A stretch of 25,613 nt of DNA from NCBI GenBank assembly GCA_964346185.1, contig CAYFTR010000024.1, positions 1 to 25,613 of the forward strand. The letters are read 5' to 3'. Shown here in pieces: positions 15,181 through 22,954 of this stretch. Source of the stretch: JAAYJS01 sp964346185 (GTDB taxonomy: Bacteria > Bacillota > Clostridia > Eubacteriales > Eubacteriaceae). The translations under genes were made by a program, and so were the position numbers. How positions within the stretch are numbered: the first letter of the stretch is position 1; each line of letters opens with the position of its first letter. Below the pieces are notes generated by a model. The model made no database searches and was not told the origin of the DNA. It was given only the letters and a program-made list of their open reading frames with translations.

Positions 15181-16098
15181 TCACATTCTTCTCAATAAGA
15201 TCCCTCTAAGGGTTTGACTTAAATCCGGGATAGCTTTCATAAATTTAAATCGGCTTTTATCCGTCATTTTTTTAACGGCTTCATATTGTCCGTCACCCAA
15301 TTCCAGCAATAAATAACCGCCGGGTTTAAGGTATGTCGGAGCTTGTTCAATAATACGACGGTAGTAATTTAAACCGTCCTTTCCACCATCCAAAGCCGAG
15401 TGTGGTTCATAATCTACAATTTCAGTTTGTAAATTTTTGATAGCACCGCTTTCTATGTAGGGTGGGTTGGAAATGATAAAATCAAAACACCGCTCTGTAA
15501 GTTCATTAAACAAGTTGCTTCGTAGGATTTTCACATTGTGTAGATCTAAGTAGTGTTTGTTGTGCCTAGCGACAGACAATGCTTCAATAGAAACATCCGA
15601 CAAAGTGACTTCCGTTTTCGGATAAAGTTTTGCAATGCTTAAACCGATGGCACCGCTACCCGTACATAAATCCAATATTCTCGGAGAATAGTTTGTTAAC
15701 GTATCCTTAAATGTCTCAATAAAATCAATCACTAAAGATTCCGTATCCGGTCGGGGTATTAAGACGTGTTCGTTAACTTTAAAAGTTAAGCCCATAAATT
15801 CTTTTTCGCCGACAATATACGCATAGGGCATGTGATATTTACGTTTTTTTATAAGATCTTCGTAGTTTGCAATGGTTCTTTTATCCAACTGCTGCTCGGG
15901 AAAAGTATATAAAATAACCCGATCCTGCTTTAAGCAATGAGCCAACAAAATTTCGGATTCGAACCTGGGGTTCTCGATGCCGGCTTTTTTTAAGTGCTCA
16001 CAGCCTTGAGCCAGGATCTCTCCAACTGTTATTGTTGAATAATCAAAAACAAAAAAACCGGTAGGACCGGCTTTTTTATTACTCTGCTCTTTTACCAT
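15181..16098 (-). CDS. prmC: peptide chain release factor N5-glutamine methyltransferase
   Basis: PrmC (HemK) methylates the GGQ glutamine of release factors using S-adenosylmethionine. It shows the N-terminal helical domain (TVGEILAQGCEHLKKAGIENPR), the SAM motif ILDLCTGSGAIGLS and the catalytic FIISNPPYIES. The start is uncertain. The only canonical start near the family N-terminus is the ATG at 16098, which lies inside rpmE and lacks a ribosome binding site. It gives 305 aa, about 20 more than usual, and the extra residues KKAGPTGFFVF are encoded by the rpmE terminator hairpin. Family alignment would place the start near an ATA codon at 16032. A longer frame from a GTG at 16128 is less likely. 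prfA does not follow it here, unlike in many genomes. Confidence 0.9.
   Translation of the reverse strand: MVKEQSNKKAGPTGFFVFDYSTITVGEILAQGCEHLKKAGIENPRFESEILLAHCLKQDRVILYTFPEQQLDKRTIANYEDLIKKRKYHMPYAYIVGEKEFMGLTFKVNEHVLIPRPDTESLVIDFIETFKDTLTNYSPRILDLCTGSGAIGLSIAKLYPKTEVTLSDVSIEALSVARHNKHYLDLHNVKILRSNLFNELTERCFDFIISNPPYIESGAIKNLQTEIVDYEPHSALDGGKDGLNYYRRIIEQAPTYLKPGGYLLLELGDGQYEAVKKMTDKSRFKFMKAIPDLSQTLRGILLRRM
16046..16077 (-). terminator. Rho-independent terminator of rpmE (inside the prmC frame)
   Basis: On the minus strand AAAAAAGCCGGT (16077-16066), a 3-nt loop and ACCGGTTTTTTT (16062-16051) form a 12-pair hairpin with one G-U, followed by GTTTTT. It begins 1 nt after the rpmE stop codon. 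The long-open prmC frame runs through it. Confidence 0.85.
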
Positions 16099-16285
16099 AT
16101 TTACGATTGAAGCGTTCGACACGCCCACCGGTATCTACCAGTTTTTGTTTTCCTGTATAGAAAGGATGACACTGAGAACATATCTCAACCCTTAATTCAG
16201 GTTTGACGGATCCGGTTTCAAATGTATTGCCACAGGCACATCGAACTATGGATTTTCCATATTTCGGATGAATATCCTTTTTCAT
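16079..16285 (-). CDS. rpmE: 50S ribosomal protein L31, zinc-binding type
   Basis: L31 bridges the two ribosomal subunits. The 68-aa protein is the C+ zinc-binding form with four cysteines (C16, C18, C36, C39), starting MKKDIHPKYGKSIVRCACG and including CSQCHPFYTGKQK. The ATG at 16285 has AGAGGTG six bases upstream; an in-frame upstream ATG at 16294 overlaps that ribosome binding site and is rejected. It is a single-gene transcription unit with its own promoter and terminator. Zinc-type L31 can act as a zinc store in other bacteria when a zinc-free paralogue exists, but none is seen here. Confidence 0.97.
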   Translation of the reverse strand: MKKDIHPKYGKSIVRCACGNTFETGSVKPELRVEICSQCHPFYTGKQKLVDTGGRVERFNRKYGKRAE

Positions 16286-16327
16286 TTGATTCACCTCTCT
16301 CTCTCTGCTGTTTTTTCTAACTTAAAT

Positions 16328-16356
16328 AGTATATCAAATTAGTTACTTGCTGTAAA
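16328..16356 (-). promoter_or_regulatory. sigma-A-type promoter for rpmE
   Basis: On the minus strand there is TTTACA (16356-16351), a 17-bp spacer and TATACT (16333-16328). It lies 9 nt beyond the traB-like stop codon. The predicted leader of about 35 nt contains a (CT)6 tract on the plus strand (16295-16306) next to the ribosome binding site. Confidence 0.8.
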
Positions 16357-16364
16357 CTAAATTT

Positions 16365-17531
16365 TTATCTTGTTTGAAGAAAAATATTTATAACGTTGAT
16401 ACTTCCGATAATATTACCGATGGCTGTACCGATGTTTGTCATGGTGGCGACCAACAATATTTTTGTAACTTTATTTTTCCAGAAACCTTTAAGTGTGTAA
16501 ATGTCCTTCGGCAAATTTTGAAAATCAACCACTTGCGGTTTTTGGATTTTTATTTGCATTAGCCCCGAAAACCACCCGGCTGCCAGTACGGGGCTCAATG
16601 CAGAAATCGGCGCAACGACAACAGCAGTTAAAATCGATAAAATATGGCCTCCCCCGGCCGCGGCACCCAATCCGGATAAACCCATGGTTAGCGCTAACCA
16701 ATATAAGGTTTGTTGCCAACCCGCTGCAGTATTTTGTGTAAATGTATAGCCGACCATCGCAACAAGAGCAAGGGGCAATACCCAGGCAAGTACTTTGCTC
16801 CAACTCTTTTTTTGCGGCAAATGTTCCAATGCCCTTAAATCGATTGTTTTATGAATATTGTCTATGATACCTTGAGCATGGGCGGCACCGACTACAGCCA
16901 CAATTTTTTTACCCGGTGCATTTCGGATGTTTTCAGCCAAGTATAAATCCCGTTCATCCAACAAGTGGACTTTAACACCTTGAAATGTATTTGCCAGTTC
17001 GTCCATGGCTGCCGTTAAAGCATCTTTTTGTTTTAAATTTTCCAGATCTTCTTCCGTTATTTCTTCGTCGTCCAAAACGGAGCTTAATATAGCATACAAC
17101 AACTTCGCCTTTTCAGTTAAAGAAGATCCGCTCCAAATGCGTTTAAAGGTAATTTGAATATCTCTGTCCGCTAAAACAAGATCGGCACCGATTGCTTCGG
17201 CTGAAACAATGGCTTGTATCATTTCCTGACCGGATTGTATGTTAAACTGTTCCGCGAGTTTTCTCTGATAGTTGGATAAGATTAAATTCATTAAAAAGAA
17301 ACCCGTCCGTCCCTCTTTAACAATTTTTGCAATATCCATTTTTTCCCAACGCTCTTTATCCTTTAAAGAGCGATAGCGGTCTTTATCTAATTCAATGCAA
17401 ACGGAGTCGGGTTGCTCGCTTTCAATAACTTCTTTAACCTCTTTAGCACTTTCCGCCGAAACGTGTGCCGTTTTAATTAGGATGATTTCTTTATCCAGGT
17501 ATTGAATTCTCTCGATATTCGAATTTTCCAA
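16365..17531 (-). CDS. TraB/PrgY family membrane protein
   Basis: The 388-aa protein is of the TraB/PrgY family, named after enterococcal pheromone-shutdown proteins and now grouped with the Tiki/TraB/EreA-like fold of possible metalloproteases or hydrolases. The N-terminal soluble half (residues 1-240) has IILIKTAHVSAESAKEV, an acidic CIELDKDRY and the second conserved block VVGAAHAQGI. The C-terminal part has about four hydrophobic segments (VLAWVLPLALVAMVGYTF onward). The start is TTG at 17531, five bases after AGGAG, 12 nt after the CcpA-like gene. Its substrate is unknown, no pheromone or plasmid genes are nearby, and a conjugation role is not supported. Confidence 0.85.
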   Translation of the reverse strand: MENSNIERIQYLDKEIILIKTAHVSAESAKEVKEVIESEQPDSVCIELDKDRYRSLKDKERWEKMDIAKIVKEGRTGFFLMNLILSNYQRKLAEQFNIQSGQEMIQAIVSAEAIGADLVLADRDIQITFKRIWSGSSLTEKAKLLYAILSSVLDDEEITEEDLENLKQKDALTAAMDELANTFQGVKVHLLDERDLYLAENIRNAPGKKIVAVVGAAHAQGIIDNIHKTIDLRALEHLPQKKSWSKVLAWVLPLALVAMVGYTFTQNTAAGWQQTLYWLALTMGLSGLGAAAGGGHILSILTAVVVAPISALSPVLAAGWFSGLMQIKIQKPQVVDFQNLPKDIYTLKGFWKNKVTKILLVATMTNIGTAIGNIIGSINVINIFLQTR

Positions 17532-17543
17532 AATAACTCCTGA

Positions 17544-18551
17544 TTACTCTTTTTCTATTAGCGATTTACGCTCGATCAATTCGAATGGAATGCGAATGCT
17601 CTTGATTTCGGTTTCTTCTTTTTCACACAATTTAATGAGCATTCTGGTGGCAATTGCACCGATATCATACATCGGGTGGCTGATAGTGGTTATTTCAGGT
17701 TGAACCCATTGGGAAATCCAAAGATCGTTAAATCCGCAGACACTGATATCCTCCGGTACGGAGAAACCTTTTTGCTGTGCCGCACGTATAGCTCCTAAGG
17801 CCATTTGATCATTATAGCATAATGCAGCGGTAAAAGGCTTATCTAACATCAGTGCCTTTTCCATCGACTTGTAGCCGCCCAAAACAGTTTCTCTGCCATA
17901 AAATAACAGGCTTTCATCCATAGGAATATCGTTCTCTTCAAAGGCTCTCTTTACGCCGTTTAAACGTTGGCGGTTAACATAGCCTTCGACCATCTCATCA
18001 TAAAACAATGCAAATTGCCGATGTCCTTTTTCGATGCATTTCTTAGCCAATTCATAGGAGGCCTGTTCGTTATCTATTAATACCGAGCTGATATCGTCAC
18101 CTAAATCCGGAACACACCCTAAAACCGCTTGACAAGGTGCTTTAATTATTTCATCTCTTAATTCTTCGGAAAGATTTTTGCCTACAAACATTACACCGTC
18201 ACATTGTTTTTCCAAAAGGACACCCAGAGACTCTTTTTCTTTTTCCGGTTCCATATCCGTGTTAATTAAAATAATGTTGTAATTATAGATACCGCTCACA
18301 TCTTCCGCACCTCTGACAATTTCCGTGTAAAAGGGGCTGGTGATATCGGGTATCATTATTCCCAAAGTATTGGTCTTTTGTATTTTTAAACTTCGTGCAA
18401 TGGCATTGGGTTTATAGCCCGTTTTTTTAATTGCCTTCAGTACACGCTTTTTTGTTTCTTCGTTAACGAGAGGGATGTTGTTGACTACTCTGGAAACCGT
18501 AGCAACCGATACATTAGCTTCCTTTGCAACGTCGACTATTTTTACTTTCAT
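17544..18551 (-). CDS. ccpA: CcpA-like LacI-family transcriptional regulator
   Basis: This LacI/GalR-family repressor/activator has 335 residues. The N-terminal helix-turn-helix IVDVAKEANVSVATVSRVVNN (in part, residues 4-24) is followed by the hinge helix PNAIARSLK and a periplasmic-binding-protein-like core. From memory it resembles Bacillus CcpA beyond the generic family: YNYNIILINTD with an E-K-E heptad, EKQCDGVMFVG, CYNDQMALGAIRAAQ, PMYDIGAIATRMLIKL and a final ELIERKS. CcpA with HPr-Ser-P mediates carbon catabolite control. No sugar-uptake operon is adjacent, which fits a global regulator. A cre-like sequence lies 28 bp upstream, inside the end of the aminotransferase gene. Assignment to CcpA and not a local LacI regulator is probable but unproven. 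Confidence 0.75.
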   Translation of the reverse strand: MKVKIVDVAKEANVSVATVSRVVNNIPLVNEETKKRVLKAIKKTGYKPNAIARSLKIQKTNTLGIMIPDITSPFYTEIVRGAEDVSGIYNYNIILINTDMEPEKEKESLGVLLEKQCDGVMFVGKNLSEELRDEIIKAPCQAVLGCVPDLGDDISSVLIDNEQASYELAKKCIEKGHRQFALFYDEMVEGYVNRQRLNGVKRAFEENDIPMDESLLFYGRETVLGGYKSMEKALMLDKPFTAALCYNDQMALGAIRAAQQKGFSVPEDISVCGFNDLWISQWVQPEITTISHPMYDIGAIATRMLIKLCEKEETEIKSIRIPFELIERKSLIEKE

Positions 18552-18576
18552 ATTTGTTTCGGTTCACCTTTCTTTA

Positions 18577-19809
18577 TTATGAAACCGCTTGAATCGCATC
18601 AGCTATTAATTTCGGAGCCAGTTCACATTGGTATTCCGGTACGGCACAAACCGCAAATCTCAGACCGCCTTTAATCGCCAACATAAACAAGTTGTCCTCC
18701 ATTAATTTTTCTGCCACTTGTTGTGATGCTTTACAAGGAATAGTGATAAAAAACCCGCTTTTATAAGGCAAGGTAGGTAATTGTACTTCTTTGGCCGCTC
18801 TTAAAAAAGTTTCCGCTCTTTTATGAACCAATTCGGTATAGCGGCTTCGTTCCGCAGTAAATTTTTCATGTAGTTCGGAGTTTTCTCTTATTTTTGCAAC
18901 GACTTCCATAGCACTGCGCGTTCCGTTAGACCATGTTCCCCTACTGGAAAAGGTACAAGCGTTTAAAAATTCCTGTGCAACCGCTTCACATGAAGACACG
19001 CAAATTAGTGCACCGTTTCGTAAGCCGTACATGGTATAACTTTTAGATGCGGAGTAGGCAAATAAAAACAAAATATTCTCCGGTAAGCCAGACAACATTT
19101 GTGTAAACGCCCGTTCTTCCTTAGTTGCAAAATCTATGTAAGCTATATCGCATAATACAATTACCGGTAAACCATTTTGTGCTTTATCTTTTAAGAACGA
19201 GATAATTTGTTGCCATTCTTCCGTAGTTATCGAGTAGCCTGTCGGATTATGTGCCGGCGTGTTGAAAACCGTCATAACCCTTTTTTGTTTATCTGCCAAC
19301 ACGTTAAAGCATTCTTTAAAAGCCGTTAAATTAAAACCGTTGTTATCGTTAAATAAAGGGTAAAAAGCAACTTTCCTCCTGTTTTCGGCGGCTATGGTTT
19401 CGTAAGGTTGCCAGTGCCAGTCGGGTATTAGGATTGCATCACCTAATTCCGTATAATTGCAAAACGCATGGCGTACGGCACCGGTACCGCCTGGGGTTGC
19501 AACTGCTTCTATATAAGCCTTCGGTAAGTTGTCGTCGAAACAATCACAAATGGCAGACTCTATAAAGTTCGGTAATCCGCCAATTCCCGCATAAGCCGCT
19601 ATTTTAGCATTATCCAAAGTTTTCATTGTATCATAAACTGTTTCAAAGCATACAAGATTACCTTCGTCATCTGCCAATGCTCCCAATGTGGAGTCAATTA
19701 CATTTTCTTTTCCGATAATTACTTTTTTTTCATTTGCCAGTGCCGCCATTCGAAAAGTAGGATCAGGTCCTCCCGCTCTCAGGCAGCTGTCTATTACCAT
19801 TTGACTCAT
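18577..19809 (-). CDS. class I PLP-dependent aminotransferase
   Basis: This fold-type I aminotransferase of the aspartate/aromatic group has 410 residues. It contains GGTGAVRHA for cofactor phosphate binding (about 107-115), the substrate-loop NTPAHNPTGY (183-192), DIAYIDF (221-227), the Schiff-base lysine K256 in SASKSYTMYGLR and a C-terminal SGFF-TIPC segment. The ATG at 19809 has GAGAGG upstream and lies 14 nt behind fumarase beta. Following fumarase, a role in aspartate-oxaloacetate or aromatic amino acid transamination feeding C4 acids is plausible. The amino-acid specificity cannot be read safely. Confidence 0.85.
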   Translation of the reverse strand: MSQMVIDSCLRAGGPDPTFRMAALANEKKVIIGKENVIDSTLGALADDEGNLVCFETVYDTMKTLDNAKIAAYAGIGGLPNFIESAICDCFDDNLPKAYIEAVATPGGTGAVRHAFCNYTELGDAILIPDWHWQPYETIAAENRRKVAFYPLFNDNNGFNLTAFKECFNVLADKQKRVMTVFNTPAHNPTGYSITTEEWQQIISFLKDKAQNGLPVIVLCDIAYIDFATKEERAFTQMLSGLPENILFLFAYSASKSYTMYGLRNGALICVSSCEAVAQEFLNACTFSSRGTWSNGTRSAMEVVAKIRENSELHEKFTAERSRYTELVHKRAETFLRAAKEVQLPTLPYKSGFFITIPCKASQQVAEKLMEDNLFMLAIKGGLRFAVCAVPEYQCELAPKLIADAIQAVS

Positions 19810-19823
19810 CTTTTCCTCTCCGA

Positions 19824-20363
19824 TTACATTTTTCTTTTATAAATACTGTTACCAAGTGCATCTATCGCTACAACTACAGGAAAATCCCGCACCATTATTT
19901 TTAGAATTGCTTCCGCACCCAAGTCCTCATAAGCGATGAGCTCCCTGCCGACTATGCATTTTGCATAATAGGCACCAGCTCCGCCAATAGCGGCAAGATA
20001 TACTGCACCGTTTGTTACCATACTATCAATAACCGCCTGTGAACGGTCGCCTTTACCGATCATTACACTTAAGCCGCTCTCCAGGAGTTGCGGTGTATAG
20101 CGATCCATTCGAGATGCGGTTGTCGGACCTGCCGATCCGATGACCTGCCCCGGTTTTGCAGGAGTCGGTCCCATATAATAAACGGCTTGGTTTTCTAATG
20201 GAAAGGGCAACGGTTCACCCGAAGCCATATTATCAGACAACCGCCCGTGGGCGGCATCCCTTGCAACATACAAAGTGCCGCTTAATAACAACCAGTCACC
20301 TGCTTGGAGGTTTTTAAGTTCTTCTTTGTTTTTGACAGGAAGGTTCAACTTAATTGCTTTCAT
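19824..20363 (-). CDS. class I fumarate hydratase, beta subunit
   Basis: This is the C-terminal swivel subunit of the two-subunit, iron-sulfur class I fumarase (or the related L-tartrate dehydratase). The 179-aa protein has LSGTLYVARDAAHGRL, YYMGPTPAKPGQVIGSAGPTTASRMD (in part), GKGDRSQAV and AIGGAGAYYAKCI. I chose the second of two adjacent ATGs: it has CGGAG six bases upstream and shares one base with the alpha stop (TGATG). The longer frame starting at 20402 adds residues encoded within alpha. Fumarase is the likelier activity given the context. Confidence 0.9.
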   Translation of the reverse strand: MKAIKLNLPVKNKEELKNLQAGDWLLLSGTLYVARDAAHGRLSDNMASGEPLPFPLENQAVYYMGPTPAKPGQVIGSAGPTTASRMDRYTPQLLESGLSVMIGKGDRSQAVIDSMVTNGAVYLAAIGGAGAYYAKCIVGRELIAYEDLGAEAILKIMVRDFPVVVAIDALGNSIYKRKM

Positions 20364-21205
20364 CATAAACTCCGAGTAACATGTCTGTTTAGATAACAAC
20401 ATATGTTTACAGCTACCGGCAAACCGGCAATATGAGTAGGATAGGTTTCAACATGAACCGCCAAAGCTGTCGTTTTTCCGCTAAACCCCATCGGTCCGAC
20501 CCCGGAATCATTTATTTTTCGGAGCAATACGCCTTCCAGTTCACGAATATGAGTTTGCAGATGTGGTTGGTTTAGCGGACGCATCAAAGCTTCTTTAGAC
20601 ATAGACGCCGCTTTTTCAAAGGTTCCGCCCAAACCGACACCTACAACAACCGGTGCACAGGCGTTGGGGGCTTTTTCAATAACGGTACCGGTCACAAAAT
20701 CAATGACTCCATTGATCCCATCGGCAGGTTTTAACATTTTTATTCTACTGGTATTTTCCGATCCGAAGCCTTTCGCCGAAAGGGTTATGTGAAAGCAATC
20801 TTCTCGAGTTATTCGATAATAAATAACTGCCGGACAATTATTTTTTGTGTTGTTACGCAAGATGGGATCCTCCACAATAGACTTACGCAAATAACCTTTC
20901 TCATACCCCGATGCCACACCTTTGTGAATAGCGTCTTCGATAAAGCCGCCTTCTATGCACGTATTTTGCCCCATGGTAATATAAACAACCACCATGCCGG
21001 TATCCTGACAAATCGGCAATTGTCGATTTTCCGCCATTTCGATATTTTGAAGCATGAGCTCCAGCGTTTTTCTTTCCAAATTATTGTCGGAGACCTCTAT
21101 ACTTCGGCTAATTTCATTTTTTACATCTTTCGGAAGTCGGTAATTAGCCTCCATACACATTTCTTTTATTGCTTTTATGATTTGATTGACATGAATTTTT
21201 TTCAT
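20363..21205 (-). CDS. class I fumarate hydratase, alpha subunit
   Basis: This is the catalytic [4Fe-4S] subunit that hydrates fumarate to malate, an oxygen-sensitive enzyme typical of anaerobes. The 280-aa protein has three cysteine-bearing blocks for the cluster (LPICQDTG, NACAPVVVGVGLGG and the C-terminal NICCYLN), plus AKGFGSENTSRIKML and GVGPMGFSGKTTAL. The ATG is 1 nt behind the trmL stop, with almost no ribosome binding site, so translation is probably coupled. Tartrate dehydratase alpha is the main alternative; no tartrate transporter is nearby. Confidence 0.92.
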   Translation of the reverse strand: MKKIHVNQIIKAIKEMCMEANYRLPKDVKNEISRSIEVSDNNLERKTLELMLQNIEMAENRQLPICQDTGMVVVYITMGQNTCIEGGFIEDAIHKGVASGYEKGYLRKSIVEDPILRNNTKNNCPAVIYYRITREDCFHITLSAKGFGSENTSRIKMLKPADGINGVIDFVTGTVIEKAPNACAPVVVGVGLGGTFEKAASMSKEALMRPLNQPHLQTHIRELEGVLLRKINDSGVGPMGFSGKTTALAVHVETYPTHIAGLPVAVNICCYLNRHVTRSL

Positions 21206-21206
21206 T

Positions 21207-21671
21207 TTATCTTAAATTCGGAAATCCGTTTTGTTTCAAGGCTTCGTACAAAATAATATTTACAGCATTTGCCAGGTTCAGCGATCTGGCTTGTTCCAAG
21301 TCCAACATCGGAATGCGAATTGATGTCACTTTCGGGTCTTTATGAATCGTCTCAGGAACACCTGCCGTTTCTTTACCGAAAAGAAAAAAGTCCTCCGAGG
21401 TATACTGAAAGTCCGAATAGCATTGTTCAGCATGGGTGGTTAACAAGTATAGTTGCTTGTCGGGATAAATGTTTTTAAATTCTTCATAGTTTTCGTAAAC
21501 ATGCAAATCCAAAAGATTCCAATAATCGAGACCTGCACGTTTTAGTGCTTTTTCCGACAGTGAAAAACCCAGGGGCTTGATCAAGTGTAATGTTGTAGCG
21601 GTTACGGCTGCCGTCCTGGCAATATTACCTGTATTTTGTGGGATTTCCGGTTGGTATAATACAATGTTCAA
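21207..21671 (-). CDS. trmL: tRNA (cytidine/uridine-34-2'-O)-methyltransferase TrmL
   Basis: This SpoU-class knotted (SPOUT) methyltransferase 2'-O-methylates the wobble base of tRNA-Leu isoacceptors in known homologues. The 154-aa protein is a minimal SPOUT domain. It begins MNIVLYQPEIPQNTGNIART (motif 1), has LFGKETAGVPE (motif 2) and ends with IRIPMLDLEQARSLNLANAV (motif 3). The start is TTG at 21671 with AAGGAG eight bases upstream. It is inserted between the histidine kinase gene and the fumarase genes, with 26 nt and 1 nt spacing. Confidence 0.94.
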   Translation of the reverse strand: MNIVLYQPEIPQNTGNIARTAAVTATTLHLIKPLGFSLSEKALKRAGLDYWNLLDLHVYENYEEFKNIYPDKQLYLLTTHAEQCYSDFQYTSEDFFLFGKETAGVPETIHKDPKVTSIRIPMLDLEQARSLNLANAVNIILYEALKQNGFPNLR

Positions 21672-21697
21672 AAAAGTACTCCTTGCTTTATCGAAAA

Positions 21698-22948
21698 TTA
21701 TTTAGGTAAGGTGATTGTAAAGGTACTGCCGACATCCGGCTCAGAACTGACGTCAATTTTTCCTTTATGCATTTTAACAACAGCATCCGCTATATTTAAG
21801 CCTAAACCGAAACCGCCTTTTTCCCGATGACGTGCATCGTCAACCCGATAAAATCTGTCAAATATTTTTTGTCGTGCTTCATCGCTCATTCCGATACCCT
21901 CATCTTTAACAGATAGGACAACCGATGTTTTTGATTGGCGAAGCGATACTAGAACAGTTCCCACTTCTTTTGAATATTTTATTCCGTTATCTATAAAAAT
22001 ACGAAGTGCTTGTTTGATACGTTCCCTGTCGCCACAGAAAAGAACATCTTTCTCCAAGGACGATCGAAGCGTAATACCGTTTTCCTCTGCAATACCTTGC
22101 ATCAAATCTACCATTTCTTCACACAATTCGGTCAAGTTAAACTCACTTTTCTCCAATACAATCTGGCGGTTATCCGCCTGAGCTATCAACAACAGGTTTG
22201 CGATAAGTTTACTCATGGTATGAGCTTCGTTTTCGATATTATTCAACCATTTTGCATTTTCTTTTATAGTTTCATCTTCCTTAAATTCCAGAACATCCAA
22301 GTTGGATTGAATAACCGCCAACGGTGTTCTTAATTCGTGGGAAGCATCTGCAACGAATTTTTTTTGTGCTTCGTATGAAGACTTAATGGGTTGTAGGTTT
22401 TTTCCTGCAATAAAGTAAGAGAGCGGAAACAGCAAAAGCGCTCCGGCTGCACCGATAACAATTAGAAAACTGACCGTCTTTGCCATTAAAGTTTTTTCAG
22501 CCGTGGTATTTTGAAAGACTTGCAGTGTGTAAGTTCTTCCCTCTTTCGTGTAATCGGTTTGGTACATGCGATAGGAGTTATCGTTTAACTCGAAGTTTTC
22601 GTAGCCGGTAAATTTTTTGTGACTCTGCAAGTACCGATACCCTTTTACGATAAGGCCTTCACGGCTCACTTTATTTTCGACGATCATATCGCTGCTGTTC
22701 CATTTGATATAGTCGTAACCGGTTAAATCATAGTCCGTACGTACTATATTAAAACGTTCGTCACCGACCGTTTCGGAAAAGGTGTTTCTGGATATCAAAT
22801 TGTTCGCCGTGTCGTATAAGTAAACCTCACCGGAATAACGCATGGACCAATTCATAAAAAACACAATCGATCCGACAAATACTGCTAAAAAAATAATAAG
22901 TGTAGAGGTGGAGAACAGTGCAATTTGTCTTTTGATTTCCCGAAACAT
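21698..22948 (-). CDS. sensor histidine kinase
   Basis: This membrane sensor kinase of a two-component system has 416 residues. TM1 spans about residues 9-32 and TM2 about 158-181, enclosing an extracytoplasmic sensor domain of about 125 residues that is rich in tyrosine. The HisKA domain has ADASHELRTPL with phosphoacceptor H204. The ATPase domain has the N-box FIDNGIKYSKE, the G1 box VKDEGIGMSD, the F-box FDRFYRVDDARH and the G2 box GFGLGLNIADAV. There is no clear HAMP domain, since H204 follows TM2 by only about 23 residues. It is 6 nt behind its response regulator gene. The signal is unknown. Confidence 0.93.
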   Translation of the reverse strand: MFREIKRQIALFSTSTLIIFLAVFVGSIVFFMNWSMRYSGEVYLYDTANNLISRNTFSETVGDERFNIVRTDYDLTGYDYIKWNSSDMIVENKVSREGLIVKGYRYLQSHKKFTGYENFELNDNSYRMYQTDYTKEGRTYTLQVFQNTTAEKTLMAKTVSFLIVIGAAGALLLFPLSYFIAGKNLQPIKSSYEAQKKFVADASHELRTPLAVIQSNLDVLEFKEDETIKENAKWLNNIENEAHTMSKLIANLLLIAQADNRQIVLEKSEFNLTELCEEMVDLMQGIAEENGITLRSSLEKDVLFCGDRERIKQALRIFIDNGIKYSKEVGTVLVSLRQSKTSVVLSVKDEGIGMSDEARQKIFDRFYRVDDARHREKGGFGLGLNIADAVVKMHKGKIDVSSEPDVGSTFTITLPK

Positions 22949-22954
22949 ATGCCG

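Noticed and set aside
20789..21256. Plus-strand 155-codon open frame antisense to fumarase alpha
   Set aside because: It is low-complexity in composition, has no ribosome binding site and no family match, and lies opposite a well-conserved iron-sulfur enzyme gene.
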